Assembly: GCA_027028805.1 (NCBI GenBank) | Contig: JALVHX010000068.1 | Span: 1-15,092, forward strand | Direction: 5' to 3' | From: Desulfurococcales archaeon | GTDB taxonomy: Archaea > Thermoproteota > Thermoprotei_A > Sulfolobales > Desulfurococcaceae | Length of the DNA stretch: 15,092 bases | Shown: piece after piece, positions 1-7,914 of the stretch | How the letters are laid out: every line of letters starts with the position of its first letter | Numbering within the stretch: position 1 is the stretch's first letter | Notes under the pieces: generated by a model | What the model was told of the DNA's origin: nothing | The model's input: only the letters and a program-made list of their open reading frames with translations | Databases searched by the model: none | Made by a program: the position numbers and the translations under genes

Positions 1-174
1 TAAAGTATCTAGCTGGAGATGAAAAAGGCAAAGACCCTAGTAGAAAAAGTGATTAACGATGAGTGGAGTGGGTATATAACAGGAATAATAGCCAGTGAGA
101 CTATCTACTTCCAATTCTTTTCTGTTACTACATGGTTCTATTGTATTCTTTCTTTAAGTATAATAGGAGTATAA
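1..174 (+). pseudogene. Broken VapC-like PIN-domain fragment (N-terminal part)
   Basis: A partial coding remnant runs in from the left edge. In frame 3 it reads KYLAGDEKGK, then a one-base slip in the A-rich stretch around 21-33 moves it to frame 1, which reads TLVEKVINDEWSGYITGI and then IASETIY before diverging and stopping at TAA 172-174. Joined across the slip, this resembles the early part of VapC-type PIN nucleases, where a 'KYL.GD' segment follows the first catalytic Asp and a conserved Glu sits in an 'ASE' or 'E' motif. The first Asp would lie off the window edge. There is no plausible C-terminal half with the later acidic residues. A 51-codon ORF from ATG 19 exists but has no convincing ribosome-binding site. 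The family call is by eye from short motifs and is tentative; decay is inferred from the frameshift and the missing 3' half. Confidence 0.45.
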
Positions 175-282
175 AACATTTGCTATCTCTCAAAGTTTAG
201 ACTCAAACAAAGTATCTACCGAAAGATATTTATGAAAGAGAGATAAAAAACCCGTGAAAAGATACGAGTAATACTTAGCCTG

Positions 283-636
283 TTGGAGAAGTCGGGTTCT
301 AAGGTATTCTTCCCAAGGGCGGGCATAATAGAAGTTGTGTCGGTGTTGAAGCGGAGCGGCATGTCGAAAGAGCATGTGTTAGGGGTGGTGGAGAGCTTAA
401 ATGCTACATTTATAGTTGTTGACGAGAACGTAATATACGATAAGGCCCTTGAAACGGCTTTAGCAACCGCTCCATCGGGCTTCGACACCTACTTCATTGC
501 ACTAGCGCTTTTAACAGACTCCCTACTCATAACTGATGACAAAGGCATGGCAGACAATGCAAGGAGACTGAATATTGACACAATCTTTGTTAGAGAGGCT
601 ACTATAGAGGAGATTCGAGCTAGGTTGCATAGTTAA
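283..636 (+). CDS. VapC-like PIN-domain protein lacking its N-terminus (probable pseudogene)
   Basis: The 117-codon frame matches the middle and C-terminal parts of a VapC/PIN ribonuclease. A Glu sits in the 'AGIIEVVSVL' segment (E17), an Asp in 'GFDTYFIALA' (D68), and a terminal acidic pair in 'LLITDDKGM' (D85/D86). PIN toxins of this class cleave RNA with four acidic residues around Mg or Mn, and the first, in an N-terminal 'lDts' motif, is absent here. The frame stays PIN-like a little upstream (from about 247) but a TAA at 244 closes it. The only usable start is TTG 283, with no Shine-Dalgarno sequence. About 30 residues are therefore missing, and the product would probably be inactive. 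No VapB-type antitoxin gene is visible in the window. It is probably a toxin-antitoxin relic; a correct short start in a divergent family is the alternative. Confidence 0.6.
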   Translation: MEKSGSKVFFPRAGIIEVVSVLKRSGMSKEHVLGVVESLNATFIVVDENVIYDKALETALATAPSGFDTYFIALALLTDSLLITDDKGMADNARRLNIDTIFVREATIEEIRARLHS

Positions 637-737
637 TGCAAATTCTCTTGGACGGGAGCACAGATGATGTAGTAATACTTAATTTTAATTAACTAGGCAT
701 TATACGAGGGTCCACCGGGATTTAGGGACACGGGATC

Positions 738-754
738 CCGGCCCCGGAGGCCGG
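738..754. terminator. GC-rich hairpin between convergent genes
   Basis: CCGGCC and GGCCGG form a perfect 6-bp stem around a 5-base loop, just after a GGGATCCC palindrome (732-739). A T-rich run (TCTATTTATTTCTGTT) follows on the + strand. It sits between the PIN fragment (+, ends 636) and hjc (-, ends 780), so it could end transcription from either side. The 637-779 gap holds nothing else I can identify. Confidence 0.4.
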
Positions 755-779
755 CGTCTATTTATTTCTGTTCATCGAT

Positions 780-1226
780 TTATTGAATCCATCTGTCTAG
801 TGGTCTGGCTTTATCTGTTGCGCGTATAAGGTCTTGTATTCTCGGGGAGTTCTTTGCTTTATCGGGGTCTATGCGGTAGTTTCCTCTCTTCGTCTCCGCT
901 AGCTCTTCTATTGGTATGAATCTCCAGCCCATGCCTGTTCCTATATAGTCTACCGCGATGTATGCTTTTCCGCCGGCGCGGCGGGCGAACTCTCTTATTT
1001 TCTCGACCTGTTGCCTGGGTATGTAGATCGGGGCCTGTTTCTCGCTCGTCTTTATCTCCAATACTATTATGTGGCCGTTCCTGAGCACCACCATGTCCGG
1101 GTACTTGAGCCTTCTCGCCTTGGCGCCGCTCGCCGGGGCCCTTAGGACGGCGAAGCCTTTCTCCCAGAGCTTTCTGGCAAGCATTCTTTCCCTCCCAAAC
1201 CCCTTCCTCCTCCTAGTATTAGCCAT
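780..1226 (-). CDS. hjc: Holliday junction resolvase Hjc
   Basis: This 148-residue protein is an archaeal Hjc, a dimeric nuclease that cuts four-way DNA junctions during recombination and fork repair. The active-site pattern is complete: E13 in 'GRERML', D44 in 'KYPDMVV' and E57-x-K59 in 'VLEIKTSE', which is the E...PD...ExK metal-binding core of this restriction-endonuclease-like fold. The basic N-terminus (NTRRRKGFGRER) and the 'RAPASGAKARR' segment are typical junction-binding parts. At 148 residues it is slightly longer than many archaeal homologues, with the extra length in a charged C-terminal tail after about residue 115. ATG at 1226 is preceded by a GAGAGGTG-like ribosome-binding site about 8 bases upstream. 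It lies downstream of the PIN-ATPase gene on the same strand with a 111-base gap, and probably shares its transcript. Confidence 0.93.
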   Translation of the reverse strand: MANTRRRKGFGRERMLARKLWEKGFAVLRAPASGAKARRLKYPDMVVLRNGHIIVLEIKTSEKQAPIYIPRQQVEKIREFARRAGGKAYIAVDYIGTGMGWRFIPIEELAETKRGNYRIDPDKAKNSPRIQDLIRATDKARPLDRWIQ

Positions 1227-1337
1227 GGCGAGACCACACCTCTCCCGCCTACCTAGAAGCCTCTCGCGGCTTTACCGGGATACATGGAGGCCCTTGTATC
1301 CGGCTACTACTCCAGCTGCGCCAGCGATGGCGCGTTT

Positions 1338-2936
1338 CTATATGAACCTTAGCTTTATCGCTACATTGTATTTCGACTCCAGCTTCCTTATCCGCTTGAT
1401 CTTCTTGTTGAAGGCTTTTATCATGTTGCGCGGTATCGTGAGGATTATCGTGGAGTCCTCGACGCTTATCTCTACTCCCGGCAACATCTTCTCGATGAGC
1501 CTAGCAACCTTCTCCACAGAGGGCGCCGCCGCCCTATACCTCTTGACGGGAACAACAACTGTTTGTTCACCGAAAGTATAGATCTCGTACTCGAGCTCCC
1601 CGGAGAGGAAATCCCTCACCTCTATAACGGGCCTGGCGAGCTCCGCCTCCCTGAGCCCCGTGGGAAGCTTAACCGTCATCTTTACCTCATACACCTTGTC
1701 GACGTAGCCGTTGCGTATGAATATAACGGTGTCTATGAGGCTCGGTATAACTCCGAGCTCAACCCTCCCTATGAACCGTTGAACCGCGTCTATCGGCGTC
1801 GTCGCATGCACGACACCGATCATACCTATGCCGGCCAGCCTGAGATCCGCGTAAAGCCGGAAGTCGGCGTCGCCCCTCATCTCGTCGAACACCGTGTAGT
1901 CGGGGCGGCTGAGGAGGAGTATGTCGTGGAGCTCATCAATGTCGGCATAGTTCTTGCTATACTGCGTAACCTCCGCGGGGAGAACCATGTCCCTGGGGGA
2001 CTCAATGGTCTTCACGATCCTGCCCAGCCTCATATAGTACTCGGCCAGCGCCTGCGCGAACGTCGTCTTACCCATGCCGGGCGCCCCCGCTATAAGTATG
2101 CCCTCAGCCCTCTCCTCGAGCCTCTTAACCAGCTTCGATGGGAGGCCATAGTCTTCTAGATGAAGCCTCTTAACAGGCCTCACAGCCGTAACCTCCCATC
2201 CATCGCTCAGAGGAGGCCTCGTTATAACTATCCTGTAGACGCCGAGCTGGACAATCGTCGAGCCAGCCCTATCGATCTCTATGAAGCCGTCGCTCCTCCT
2301 CCTAGCCTCCTCGACGATCTCCCGCGCGATCTCCTCGACCTCGGCCCTAGACAAAGCGTGCTCGCCTATAGCGACATACTCCCAGTCACCCGGCCTCCCC
2401 TTCTTAGCAACGGGGACAACGCCCTCCTTCAAGTGAACACTCATAGTGGTCTCATCGAAGAACTCCTCTATCCTCAGCCTCCTAACACGCGTCGGGGAAA
2501 CATAGATGACGCGGAGCCCCATAGCCTCGGCCACGAGGGCCTGGACACGGTCACCGGTGATCAATACGCCGCCGACGCTGTAGGCATAGTCCCTGATAAC
2601 AGCATCGATGGCGCCATAGCCGGCACCGCGGATCTCGTGCAAACGCGGCCTCTCACCCGCAACCTCCACAGAGACAATGCCGCGCGAGGCAAGCTCACGG
2701 AGCCTCCTAACCTCGTCCAAGCCCGCGAAACCCGTAGCCCTCCCCTGGTTAGCCTGATGCTCCAGCTCCGCCAGAACAGCTCTATGAATAATAATCCTTC
2801 CTCTAACCTCCCCCCTCTCAACCATCCGCGAAACAACACCGGCAACAACAGCGCTCGTATCCGGCACAAACACCTCCTCGGACACACCAGCCACAAGAGA
2901 CACTACCAGCCCACCCACATCTATGAACAATAACAA
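1338..2936 (-). CDS. PIN-domain ATPase with KH domain (PINA-type branch-migration ATPase)
   Basis: This 532-residue protein has three parts. Residues about 20-150 are a PIN domain with D26, E57, D111 and D129. Residues about 255-420 are a VirB11/PilT-like ATPase with Walker A GAPGMGKTT (284-292), Walker B 'TVFDEM' (D351/E352) and a 'VVHATTP' motif (375-381). Residues about 470-530 are a KH-like C-terminal domain. In Sulfolobus islandicus the homologue PINA is a hexameric ATPase that promotes Holliday junction branch migration and binds Hjc; the hjc gene directly downstream fits that role. The TTG start at 2936 is uncertain. It gives a hydrophobic leader before the PIN domain, whereas GTG 2867 has GGAGGTG only three bases ahead and would start next to 'PDTSAV'. 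The TAG stop at 1338-1340 is followed by 21 more open codons. Confidence 0.88.
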   Translation of the reverse strand: MLLFIDVGGLVVSLVAGVSEEVFVPDTSAVVAGVVSRMVERGEVRGRIIIHRAVLAELEHQANQGRATGFAGLDEVRRLRELASRGIVSVEVAGERPRLHEIRGAGYGAIDAVIRDYAYSVGGVLITGDRVQALVAEAMGLRVIYVSPTRVRRLRIEEFFDETTMSVHLKEGVVPVAKKGRPGDWEYVAIGEHALSRAEVEEIAREIVEEARRRSDGFIEIDRAGSTIVQLGVYRIVITRPPLSDGWEVTAVRPVKRLHLEDYGLPSKLVKRLEERAEGILIAGAPGMGKTTFAQALAEYYMRLGRIVKTIESPRDMVLPAEVTQYSKNYADIDELHDILLLSRPDYTVFDEMRGDADFRLYADLRLAGIGMIGVVHATTPIDAVQRFIGRVELGVIPSLIDTVIFIRNGYVDKVYEVKMTVKLPTGLREAELARPVIEVRDFLSGELEYEIYTFGEQTVVVPVKRYRAAAPSVEKVARLIEKMLPGVEISVEDSTIILTIPRNMIKAFNKKIKRIRKLESKYNVAIKLRFI

Positions 2937-2980
2937 ACAATCACGAAAAACACAAACACCCTAATTAACACCACCGCTCT

Positions 2981-2990
2981 CTTATAGAAT
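2981..2990 (-). promoter_or_regulatory. Candidate TATA box for the PIN-ATPase gene
   Basis: On the minus strand this reads ATTCTATAAG. An archaeal start site about 25 bases downstream would fall near 2957, just ahead of the TTG at 2936. The call rests on sequence and position only. The rest of the 2937-3049 gap holds nothing else recognisable. Confidence 0.4.
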
Positions 2991-3049
2991 AGATCCTAGA
3001 AAACACTTATCCCAAAAGCCTCAACGGCGCCGCGGCAACCCCCCTATAC

Positions 3050-3361
3050 CTACCGGAAGCCGCCCGGCTCACCGCTGACCTGGCTGGAGAACACGCGTAG
3101 AATCACAAGGAGAACAAATAGGAAGAACAAAAACAACGCCAGCAACACAGCTGGGAGAAGCCATGCCGGCGAACCCCTCGACACAAACACTATGAAGGGG
3201 AAAACAATAACCACGACACCGCCTCCTCCCCCTCCCCTAGCCTCGCCACCAGCATATAGGAGCAGCGCAAGCGAGACCAGGAAGAAGCCCAGCATGATCA
3301 AGAAGAAAGCCGCTACAACCCTCTCAGGGGAAACACCTGAGCCGGCTCCTCCGCTCAGCAA
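3050..3361 (-). CDS. Small DUF131-like membrane protein
   Basis: This 103-residue protein is mostly hydrophobic. Segments at about 14-36, 47-60 and 67-90 look membrane-spanning, and a Gly-rich run (residues 43-48) precedes the second. The 'GGGVVVIVFPFIVFVSRG' stretch followed by a long Leu/Phe/Val helix resembles the archaeal DUF131/TIGR00304 family, where a 'GGV.iiGPfPIvfG' motif sits between two helices. The function of that family is unknown. The TTG start at 3361 follows a frame with no upstream ATG or GTG, and I see no strong ribosome-binding site, so the start is unsure. The protein lies between PEP synthase and the PIN-ATPase on the same strand, about 113 bases before the latter. The family assignment is from motif memory and is moderate. 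Confidence 0.6.
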   Translation of the reverse strand: MLSGGAGSGVSPERVVAAFFLIMLGFFLVSLALLLYAGGEARGGGGGGVVVIVFPFIVFVSRGSPAWLLPAVLLALFLFFLFVLLVILRVFSSQVSGEPGGFR

Positions 3362-3459
3362 ACAATCCGAGCCCCCGTCATGGATAGTATCGTTACAACA
3401 CCATATACTTGTCTATAGGCAACACATGCTAGGTATGAGATAACGGCAGGGGAGGAAAT

Positions 3460-3508
3460 AAAAAATCATTGATGCATCCTCGGGGAGCCGCGGACTATTG
3501 TCCCCGAG
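3460..3508 (-). terminator. Intrinsic-type terminator after PEP synthase
   Basis: An 8-bp perfect inverted repeat (CTCGGGGA at 3479-3486, TCCCCGAG at 3501-3508, 14-base loop) lies about 37 bases past the ppsA stop. On the minus strand it is followed within about 15 bases by a run of six T (complement of 3460-3465). A stem plus U-tract is what archaeal termination is expected to use. It would insulate the DUF131-like gene from ppsA transcription. Confidence 0.55.
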
Positions 3509-3545
3509 ACCTTGTCGAGCTAAAAACTGTTAGCGCGTCACCGCC

Positions 3546-6011
3546 TTAGAACCTGGGGCTCCAGCCCCCCTCAACCAGGTCGAGCTCCTCCATTATCTTC
3601 GCCAGCCTCTTCATCATCACCTTCCTCTCGATGCTGGCCACGAGCCTCCTCGTCGGTATGACGGCGTCCGGGTTAACGCTTATACTATCGATCCCGTTCT
3701 CGACAAGGAACTCCACTATCTCCGGGTAGACGCTGGGGGCCTGTCCACATATGCTAACTGTTCTCCCGTGCTCGTGGGCCACGCGGATCAGGTGCTGTAT
3801 CGCGCGGAGCACCGCGGGGTCTCTCTCATCGAAGTAGCCCATCCTGCCGAGTATATCGTTGTCGCGGTCGGCTCCCAGCACCAGCTGTGTCAGGTCATTG
3901 CTCCCTATGCTGAAGCCGTCAACGTACTTGCTGAACTCGTCGGCCAGGAACACTATGCTGGGCACCTCAGCCATAGCCCATACCTTGAAGTCCTTGCTCC
4001 TCCTAAGCCCCTCATCCTCCATGATCTTGAGCGCCCTCTCAACCTCCCATGTGGTGCGGACGAAGGGCAGCATCACCCATACATTCGTCAGCCCCATTTC
4101 TTCGCGAACCTTCCTTATAGCGCGCACCTCGAGCCTGAACGCCGGCTCATACTTGGGGTGTATATAGCGCGACACGCCTCTCCATCCAATCATCGGGTTC
4201 CTCTCGGATGGCTCGTATTTCTCGCCGCCCTTGAGGCCGCGGTACTCGTTGGTCTTGAAGTCGCTGAACCTCACCACCACGGGCCTCGGATAAATGGCCT
4301 GGGCGACCTTGGCTATGCCCTCGGCCAGCTTGTCCACGAACTTCTCGGGCTTACCTATCTCGATGAGGTATAGCGGGTGCTCGCCGATCCAGTCGCTGAT
4401 TATGAACTCTATCCTCATCAACCCTATGCCGTCGAACGGTAGATCCTTGTAGTCATCGATCTTGTCGGGCTCGCCCAGGTTCATGTATATCTTGGTGGCT
4501 GTAACCGGGTAGAACGGCAACAGCTCCGCCTTGCTCAGGGCGAGGCCTCCAACGGCGCCGGCGGCGGCCTCCTCCTTGGGGGCAACGAGCTCCTCGACAA
4601 TCCCCTCATATACAATACCCTTCCCGCCGTCAACGGTGACCTCTGTACCGCTCTTAATAACCTCGGTGGCCTTCCCGGTTCCAACCACAGCAGGTATGCC
4701 GAGCTCACGCGACACTATCGCGGCATGGCTCGTCATGCCGCCCTCATCCGTAACAATGGCCGCCGCCTTCTTCATCAACGGCACCCAGTCGGGATCAGTC
4801 ATCTTCGTCACCAATACCTCGCCCTCCTTGAACTCCTGGGCCTCCTTGCTGTGCGGATCAAAGATCACCTTGGCCACGCCGGCCCCGACGCCGGGGCTCG
4901 CCGGCAGACCCCTCACAAGTATCTTGGCCTCGGACAGCTTCACTACGTTCTTGCCCTTAACAGCCACCTTCTTAGCCTCCTTCTCCTTCTTAGCGCTCCA
5001 CACGGTCTCGGGCCTAGCCTGCACTATGAACACGTTCTTCGGGAACTCTAGATCCATGTCGACAGCCCACTCGATGTCCATGTGGCGGCCATAGTGTTTC
5101 TCGATGAGCTTAGCCAGCTCAGCCAGCTTCTTAACCTCCTCGTCGTTGAGCGAGGGAGCGTCTGGCTGGAACAACGGATACCTGGGGTCGGGCAGGTGTA
5201 TCTCCTCGTTCTCGCCCTTCTCGGGGTTGAAGACTATGGCCAGGTTCTTCCTATTGATCTTCCTCTCAACGATCTCGAGCGTCTCCTTGTCGACTACCCA
5301 CTCGTCAGGCGTAACCTTTCCACCAACAACGGCCTCGCCGAGGCCCCAGCTACCCTCGATAACCACCACCTTGGGGTCGCCGGTGACGGGGTGAAGCGTG
5401 AACATTACTCCAGCGCTCCTGCTGTTAACCATCTTCTGCACAGTAACGCTCATCAACGCCCTCTCATGGGCTATGCCCTGAGCGACGCGATAGAATATTG
5501 CTCGCGCAGTGAACAGGCTGGCCCAGCAGTCCTTAACCCTCTTCACCACAGCATCCTCGCCGTAGACGTTGAGATAAGTCTCCTGCTGGCCCGCGAAGCT
5601 CGCCTCAGGCATATCCTCGGCCGTAGCACTGCTCCTCACAGCCACACGCGGGTTCTCGATACCGAGCCTCCTGGCAAGCTCCCTGTACGCCTCCCTTATA
5701 GCCTTCTCAACCTCCTCGGGCATAGGGGTCTGCTTTATCAGCTCCCTTATCTTCCTAGAGGTCTCCTCTAGCTCCTTCGTATTGTTCACGTCAAGGGTTC
5801 TCAGCATACCATAGATCTTCTCCGCGAGACCAGTCTTGTCGAGGAAGTATTTATAGGCGTAGGCGGATACCGCGAAGCCCGGCGGGACAGGTATGCCGGC
5901 CCTGATCATCTCGCCGAGGTTAGCGTTCTTTCCGCCTACGAGAACCACGTCGTCCTTGGTTACCTCCTCTAGCCATAGGATAAACCTTTTCTCCTTAGGG
6001 ACCTCGCTCAT
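3546..6011 (-). CDS. ppsA: Phosphoenolpyruvate synthase (pyruvate, water dikinase)
   Basis: This 821-residue protein converts pyruvate, ATP and water to PEP, AMP and phosphate, the entry step of gluconeogenesis. The three expected domains are complete. An N-terminal ATP-grasp domain (about 15-340) carries '[10 protein letters not shown]' and '[19 protein letters not shown]'. The swivelling phosphohistidine domain has '[18 protein letters not shown]', with the transferred phosphate expected on H429. The C-terminal TIM barrel carries 'GSNDLTQL' and 'SICGQAPS', with catalytic C755. The length fits archaeal PEP synthases, which run slightly longer than the 792-residue E. coli enzyme. ATG 6011 has a GAGGG ribosome-binding site about 10 bases upstream and a good TATA box further up. 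It has its own promoter and terminator, so it is probably monocistronic. In hyperthermophilic archaea the enzyme may also run towards pyruvate. Confidence 0.97.
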   Translation of the reverse strand: MSEVPKEKRFILWLEEVTKDDVVLVGGKNANLGEMIRAGIPVPPGFAVSAYAYKYFLDKTGLAEKIYGMLRTLDVNNTKELEETSRKIRELIKQTPMPEEVEKAIREAYRELARRLGIENPRVAVRSSATAEDMPEASFAGQQETYLNVYGEDAVVKRVKDCWASLFTARAIFYRVAQGIAHERALMSVTVQKMVNSRSAGVMFTLHPVTGDPKVVVIEGSWGLGEAVVGGKVTPDEWVVDKETLEIVERKINRKNLAIVFNPEKGENEEIHLPDPRYPLFQPDAPSLNDEEVKKLAELAKLIEKHYGRHMDIEWAVDMDLEFPKNVFIVQARPETVWSAKKEKEAKKVAVKGKNVVKLSEAKILVRGLPASPGVGAGVAKVIFDPHSKEAQEFKEGEVLVTKMTDPDWVPLMKKAAAIVTDEGGMTSHAAIVSRELGIPAVVGTGKATEVIKSGTEVTVDGGKGIVYEGIVEELVAPKEEAAAGAVGGLALSKAELLPFYPVTATKIYMNLGEPDKIDDYKDLPFDGIGLMRIEFIISDWIGEHPLYLIEIGKPEKFVDKLAEGIAKVAQAIYPRPVVVRFSDFKTNEYRGLKGGEKYEPSERNPMIGWRGVSRYIHPKYEPAFRLEVRAIRKVREEMGLTNVWVMLPFVRTTWEVERALKIMEDEGLRRSKDFKVWAMAEVPSIVFLADEFSKYVDGFSIGSNDLTQLVLGADRDNDILGRMGYFDERDPAVLRAIQHLIRVAHEHGRTVSICGQAPSVYPEIVEFLVENGIDSISVNPDAVIPTRRLVASIERKVMMKRLAKIMEELDLVEGGWSPRF

Positions 6012-6049
6012 CGCAACATCCCTCGGTTTGAGACTAATACCTCAAAGTG

Positions 6050-6057
6050 TTTATAAG
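6050..6057 (-). promoter_or_regulatory. TATA box for ppsA
   Basis: The minus strand reads CTTATAAA, a near-consensus archaeal box A. It predicts a transcript start near 6027 and a short leader of about 16 bases that would still contain the GAGGG ribosome-binding site before ATG 6011. Confidence 0.65.
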
Positions 6058-6154
6058 CGATTCGCCAGCGACATACACGGGTAAACATATACGTATTAAT
6101 ACATAGCTGGGCAGAGAAATACTTTCAAGAAGACGCGATATAAGTATTCAGCTA

Positions 6155-7690
6155 CTACTGTCTCCTCCGCGGAGAACGCTGGGTTCGGGAGCGGAGCATG
6201 CTCCAGTAAAACCAGGCCCTCCTCTTAAGGCTCTGGATCCTCCTATCCATGCCGTCGCTCATGCTATACTGGTACGTTGTCATTATCGCTTTCCTCAACG
6301 AGTCACCCGCCTTATACGTCACCGTGGCTATCGCCACTATATGGATCCTTAGAAACTCCTCCATACTAGCCATTATATCTCCATGCCTCTCCTTGAGGAA
6401 CCCCGTGGTGTGCACGCCGCTCCTGAACTCCTTATGCATTATTATAGCGCGGAGGAGAGGTATGTTCGTGGCTATACCGGTTATAATATACTCTGACAAC
6501 GCTCTCTCAAGCCTCCTCAACGCCTCCGGACGAGTATTGCCCCACGCGATAACCTTGGACACCAACGGGTTGTACTGGCCGGGCACAAGAACCCCCCGGT
6601 CTATGCCGGAGTCCACCCTTATACCTGGGCCCCCGGGCTCCCTATAAGCCATCACCCTCCCCGGGGAAGGCATCATCGTTATAGGGTTCTCCGCGTATAT
6701 ACGGGCCTCTATGGCGTGGCCATGGATCCCTATGTCGCGCTGAGAGATGCTCATCTCGCCGTCGAAAGCAATGTTGATCTGCTCCTTAACTATGTCGACG
6801 CCCGTTATCATCTCCGTGACAGGATGCTCCACCTGGAGCCTAGCGTTTATCTCCATGAAGTAGTGGCGCCGCCTCACGGGATCATACAGCATCTCCACGG
6901 TGCCCGCACTAGTATAGCCTATCTCCTCCATCAACCTGACCGCGTCCCTCGTTATCTCCTCCCTCTCCTTCTTTCCAAGAATAGGGGCAGGCGCCTCCTC
7001 TATGATCTTCTGGTGCCGTCTCTGCACACTACAGTCCCTCTCATACAAGTGCACGACGCTGCTCCCATCACTAAGAATCTGCACCTCTATATGCTTAGGG
7101 TTCACGAGATACGGCTCAACATACAGCCTCTTATCCTTGAAAGCATTCTCAGCCTCCTTCCTGGCCTGCTCAAAAAGCTCCTCCACATCATCACCGCTTC
7201 CGATAACCCTGATCCCCATACCTCCTCCGCCGCCCACCGCCTTCAGGAGAAGAGGATAGCCATGCTCCTCCGCGAACTCCTGTATATGCTCCGGCTTCTC
7301 CACAAGCCTCCATGGAAGCGTAGGGATCCCCGCCCTCCTCGCCGCCTCCTTTGCACGCGCCTTGTCGCCGGCCAGCCGCATGGCCTCGGGAGACGGGCCT
7401 ATGAACACTATCCCGCTATTCCTCACTCTCTCCGCGAACTCGGGGTTCTCGGACAAGAAGCCGTACCCGGGATGAATAGCCTCGGCACCCGCCTTCTCAG
7501 CCGCCTCAAGGATAGAGTCTATATCCAGGTAGCTTGAAACCTCCACGTTCTTAACCATGTATCTCAGGTGAAGGCTCTGCTTATCAACAGCAGTATATAT
7601 CCCTACAGGCTCATAGCCCAGCTCGCGGACAGCCCTCGCAACCCTGACCGCTATCTCGCCGCGATTAGCTATCAACACCCTCCTCGTCAT
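6155..7690 (-). CDS. accC: Biotin carboxylase subunit of acetyl-/propionyl-CoA carboxylase
   Basis: This 511-residue protein is the ATP-grasp subunit that carboxylates biotin on the carrier protein using ATP and bicarbonate. The family motifs are intact: N-terminal 'VLIANRGEIAVR', the Gly-rich ATP loop 'GGGGGMGIR' (153-161), 'ERDCSVQRRHQK' with C220 and K228, 'EMLY' with E266, 'FMEINARLQVEHPVTE' with E280, N282, R284, Q286 and E288, and 'IRVDSGI' with R358. There is no fused biotin domain, so it needs the separate carrier encoded at 10056-10601. About 60 residues beyond the usual end of the bacterial subunit form a basic C-terminal extension, as is common in archaeal forms. ATG 7690 has a TATA box about 75 bases upstream. 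It ends 143 bases before ppsA, which has its own promoter. Confidence 0.95.
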   Translation of the reverse strand: MTRRVLIANRGEIAVRVARAVRELGYEPVGIYTAVDKQSLHLRYMVKNVEVSSYLDIDSILEAAEKAGAEAIHPGYGFLSENPEFAERVRNSGIVFIGPSPEAMRLAGDKARAKEAARRAGIPTLPWRLVEKPEHIQEFAEEHGYPLLLKAVGGGGGMGIRVIGSGDDVEELFEQARKEAENAFKDKRLYVEPYLVNPKHIEVQILSDGSSVVHLYERDCSVQRRHQKIIEEAPAPILGKKEREEITRDAVRLMEEIGYTSAGTVEMLYDPVRRRHYFMEINARLQVEHPVTEMITGVDIVKEQINIAFDGEMSISQRDIGIHGHAIEARIYAENPITMMPSPGRVMAYREPGGPGIRVDSGIDRGVLVPGQYNPLVSKVIAWGNTRPEALRRLERALSEYIITGIATNIPLLRAIIMHKEFRSGVHTTGFLKERHGDIMASMEEFLRIHIVAIATVTYKAGDSLRKAIMTTYQYSMSDGMDRRIQSLKRRAWFYWSMLRSRTQRSPRRRQ

Positions 7691-7761
7691 AAACCAGGCC
7701 CCTACTAATCACTTTCAAACCATCGGCTTCATCTCATACGCCCTTAACAAAAACACTGCCG

Positions 7762-7769
7762 CTTATAAA
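7762..7769 (-). promoter_or_regulatory. TATA box for accC
   Basis: The minus strand reads TTTATAAG. A start site about 25 bases downstream (near 7740) would give a leader of about 50 bases before ATG 7690. The ribosome-binding site in that leader is weak (AGGGG about 10 bases ahead of the ATG). Confidence 0.6.
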
Positions 7770-7874
7770 CCCGTATCCATGGATCCCGTAACACCGCTAT
7801 ATCGTATGATTTCTCTTGTCTATCCAGGGGATTTTTATGCTTTATTAATTGTAATACCCTATACCGTTATCACG

Positions 7875-7888
7875 TAGACAATTGTCTA
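7875..7888. repeat. 14-bp perfect palindrome in the accC upstream region
   Basis: TAGACAATTGTCTA is a perfect palindrome in the AT-rich gap between the JAMM-motif gene (ends 7915) and accC (starts 7690). It lies about 105 bases upstream of the accC TATA box. As a hairpin it is weak and has no T-run after it, so a protein-binding site is more likely than a terminator. Its centre, G-A-CAATTG-T-C, resembles the centre of the palindrome at 13423-13446. Confidence 0.5.
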
Positions 7889-7914
7889 AATATACAGTGT
7901 CTTAATAAACAATA

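Noticed and set aside
5082..5771. A long + strand open frame inside ppsA
   Set aside because: It is antisense to conserved ATP-grasp sequence and has no recognisable motif, promoter or ribosome-binding site.
6093..6102. GTATTAATAC palindrome upstream of ppsA
   Set aside because: Ten bases of AT-rich symmetry in an AT-rich gap are easily random, and no second copy was noticed.
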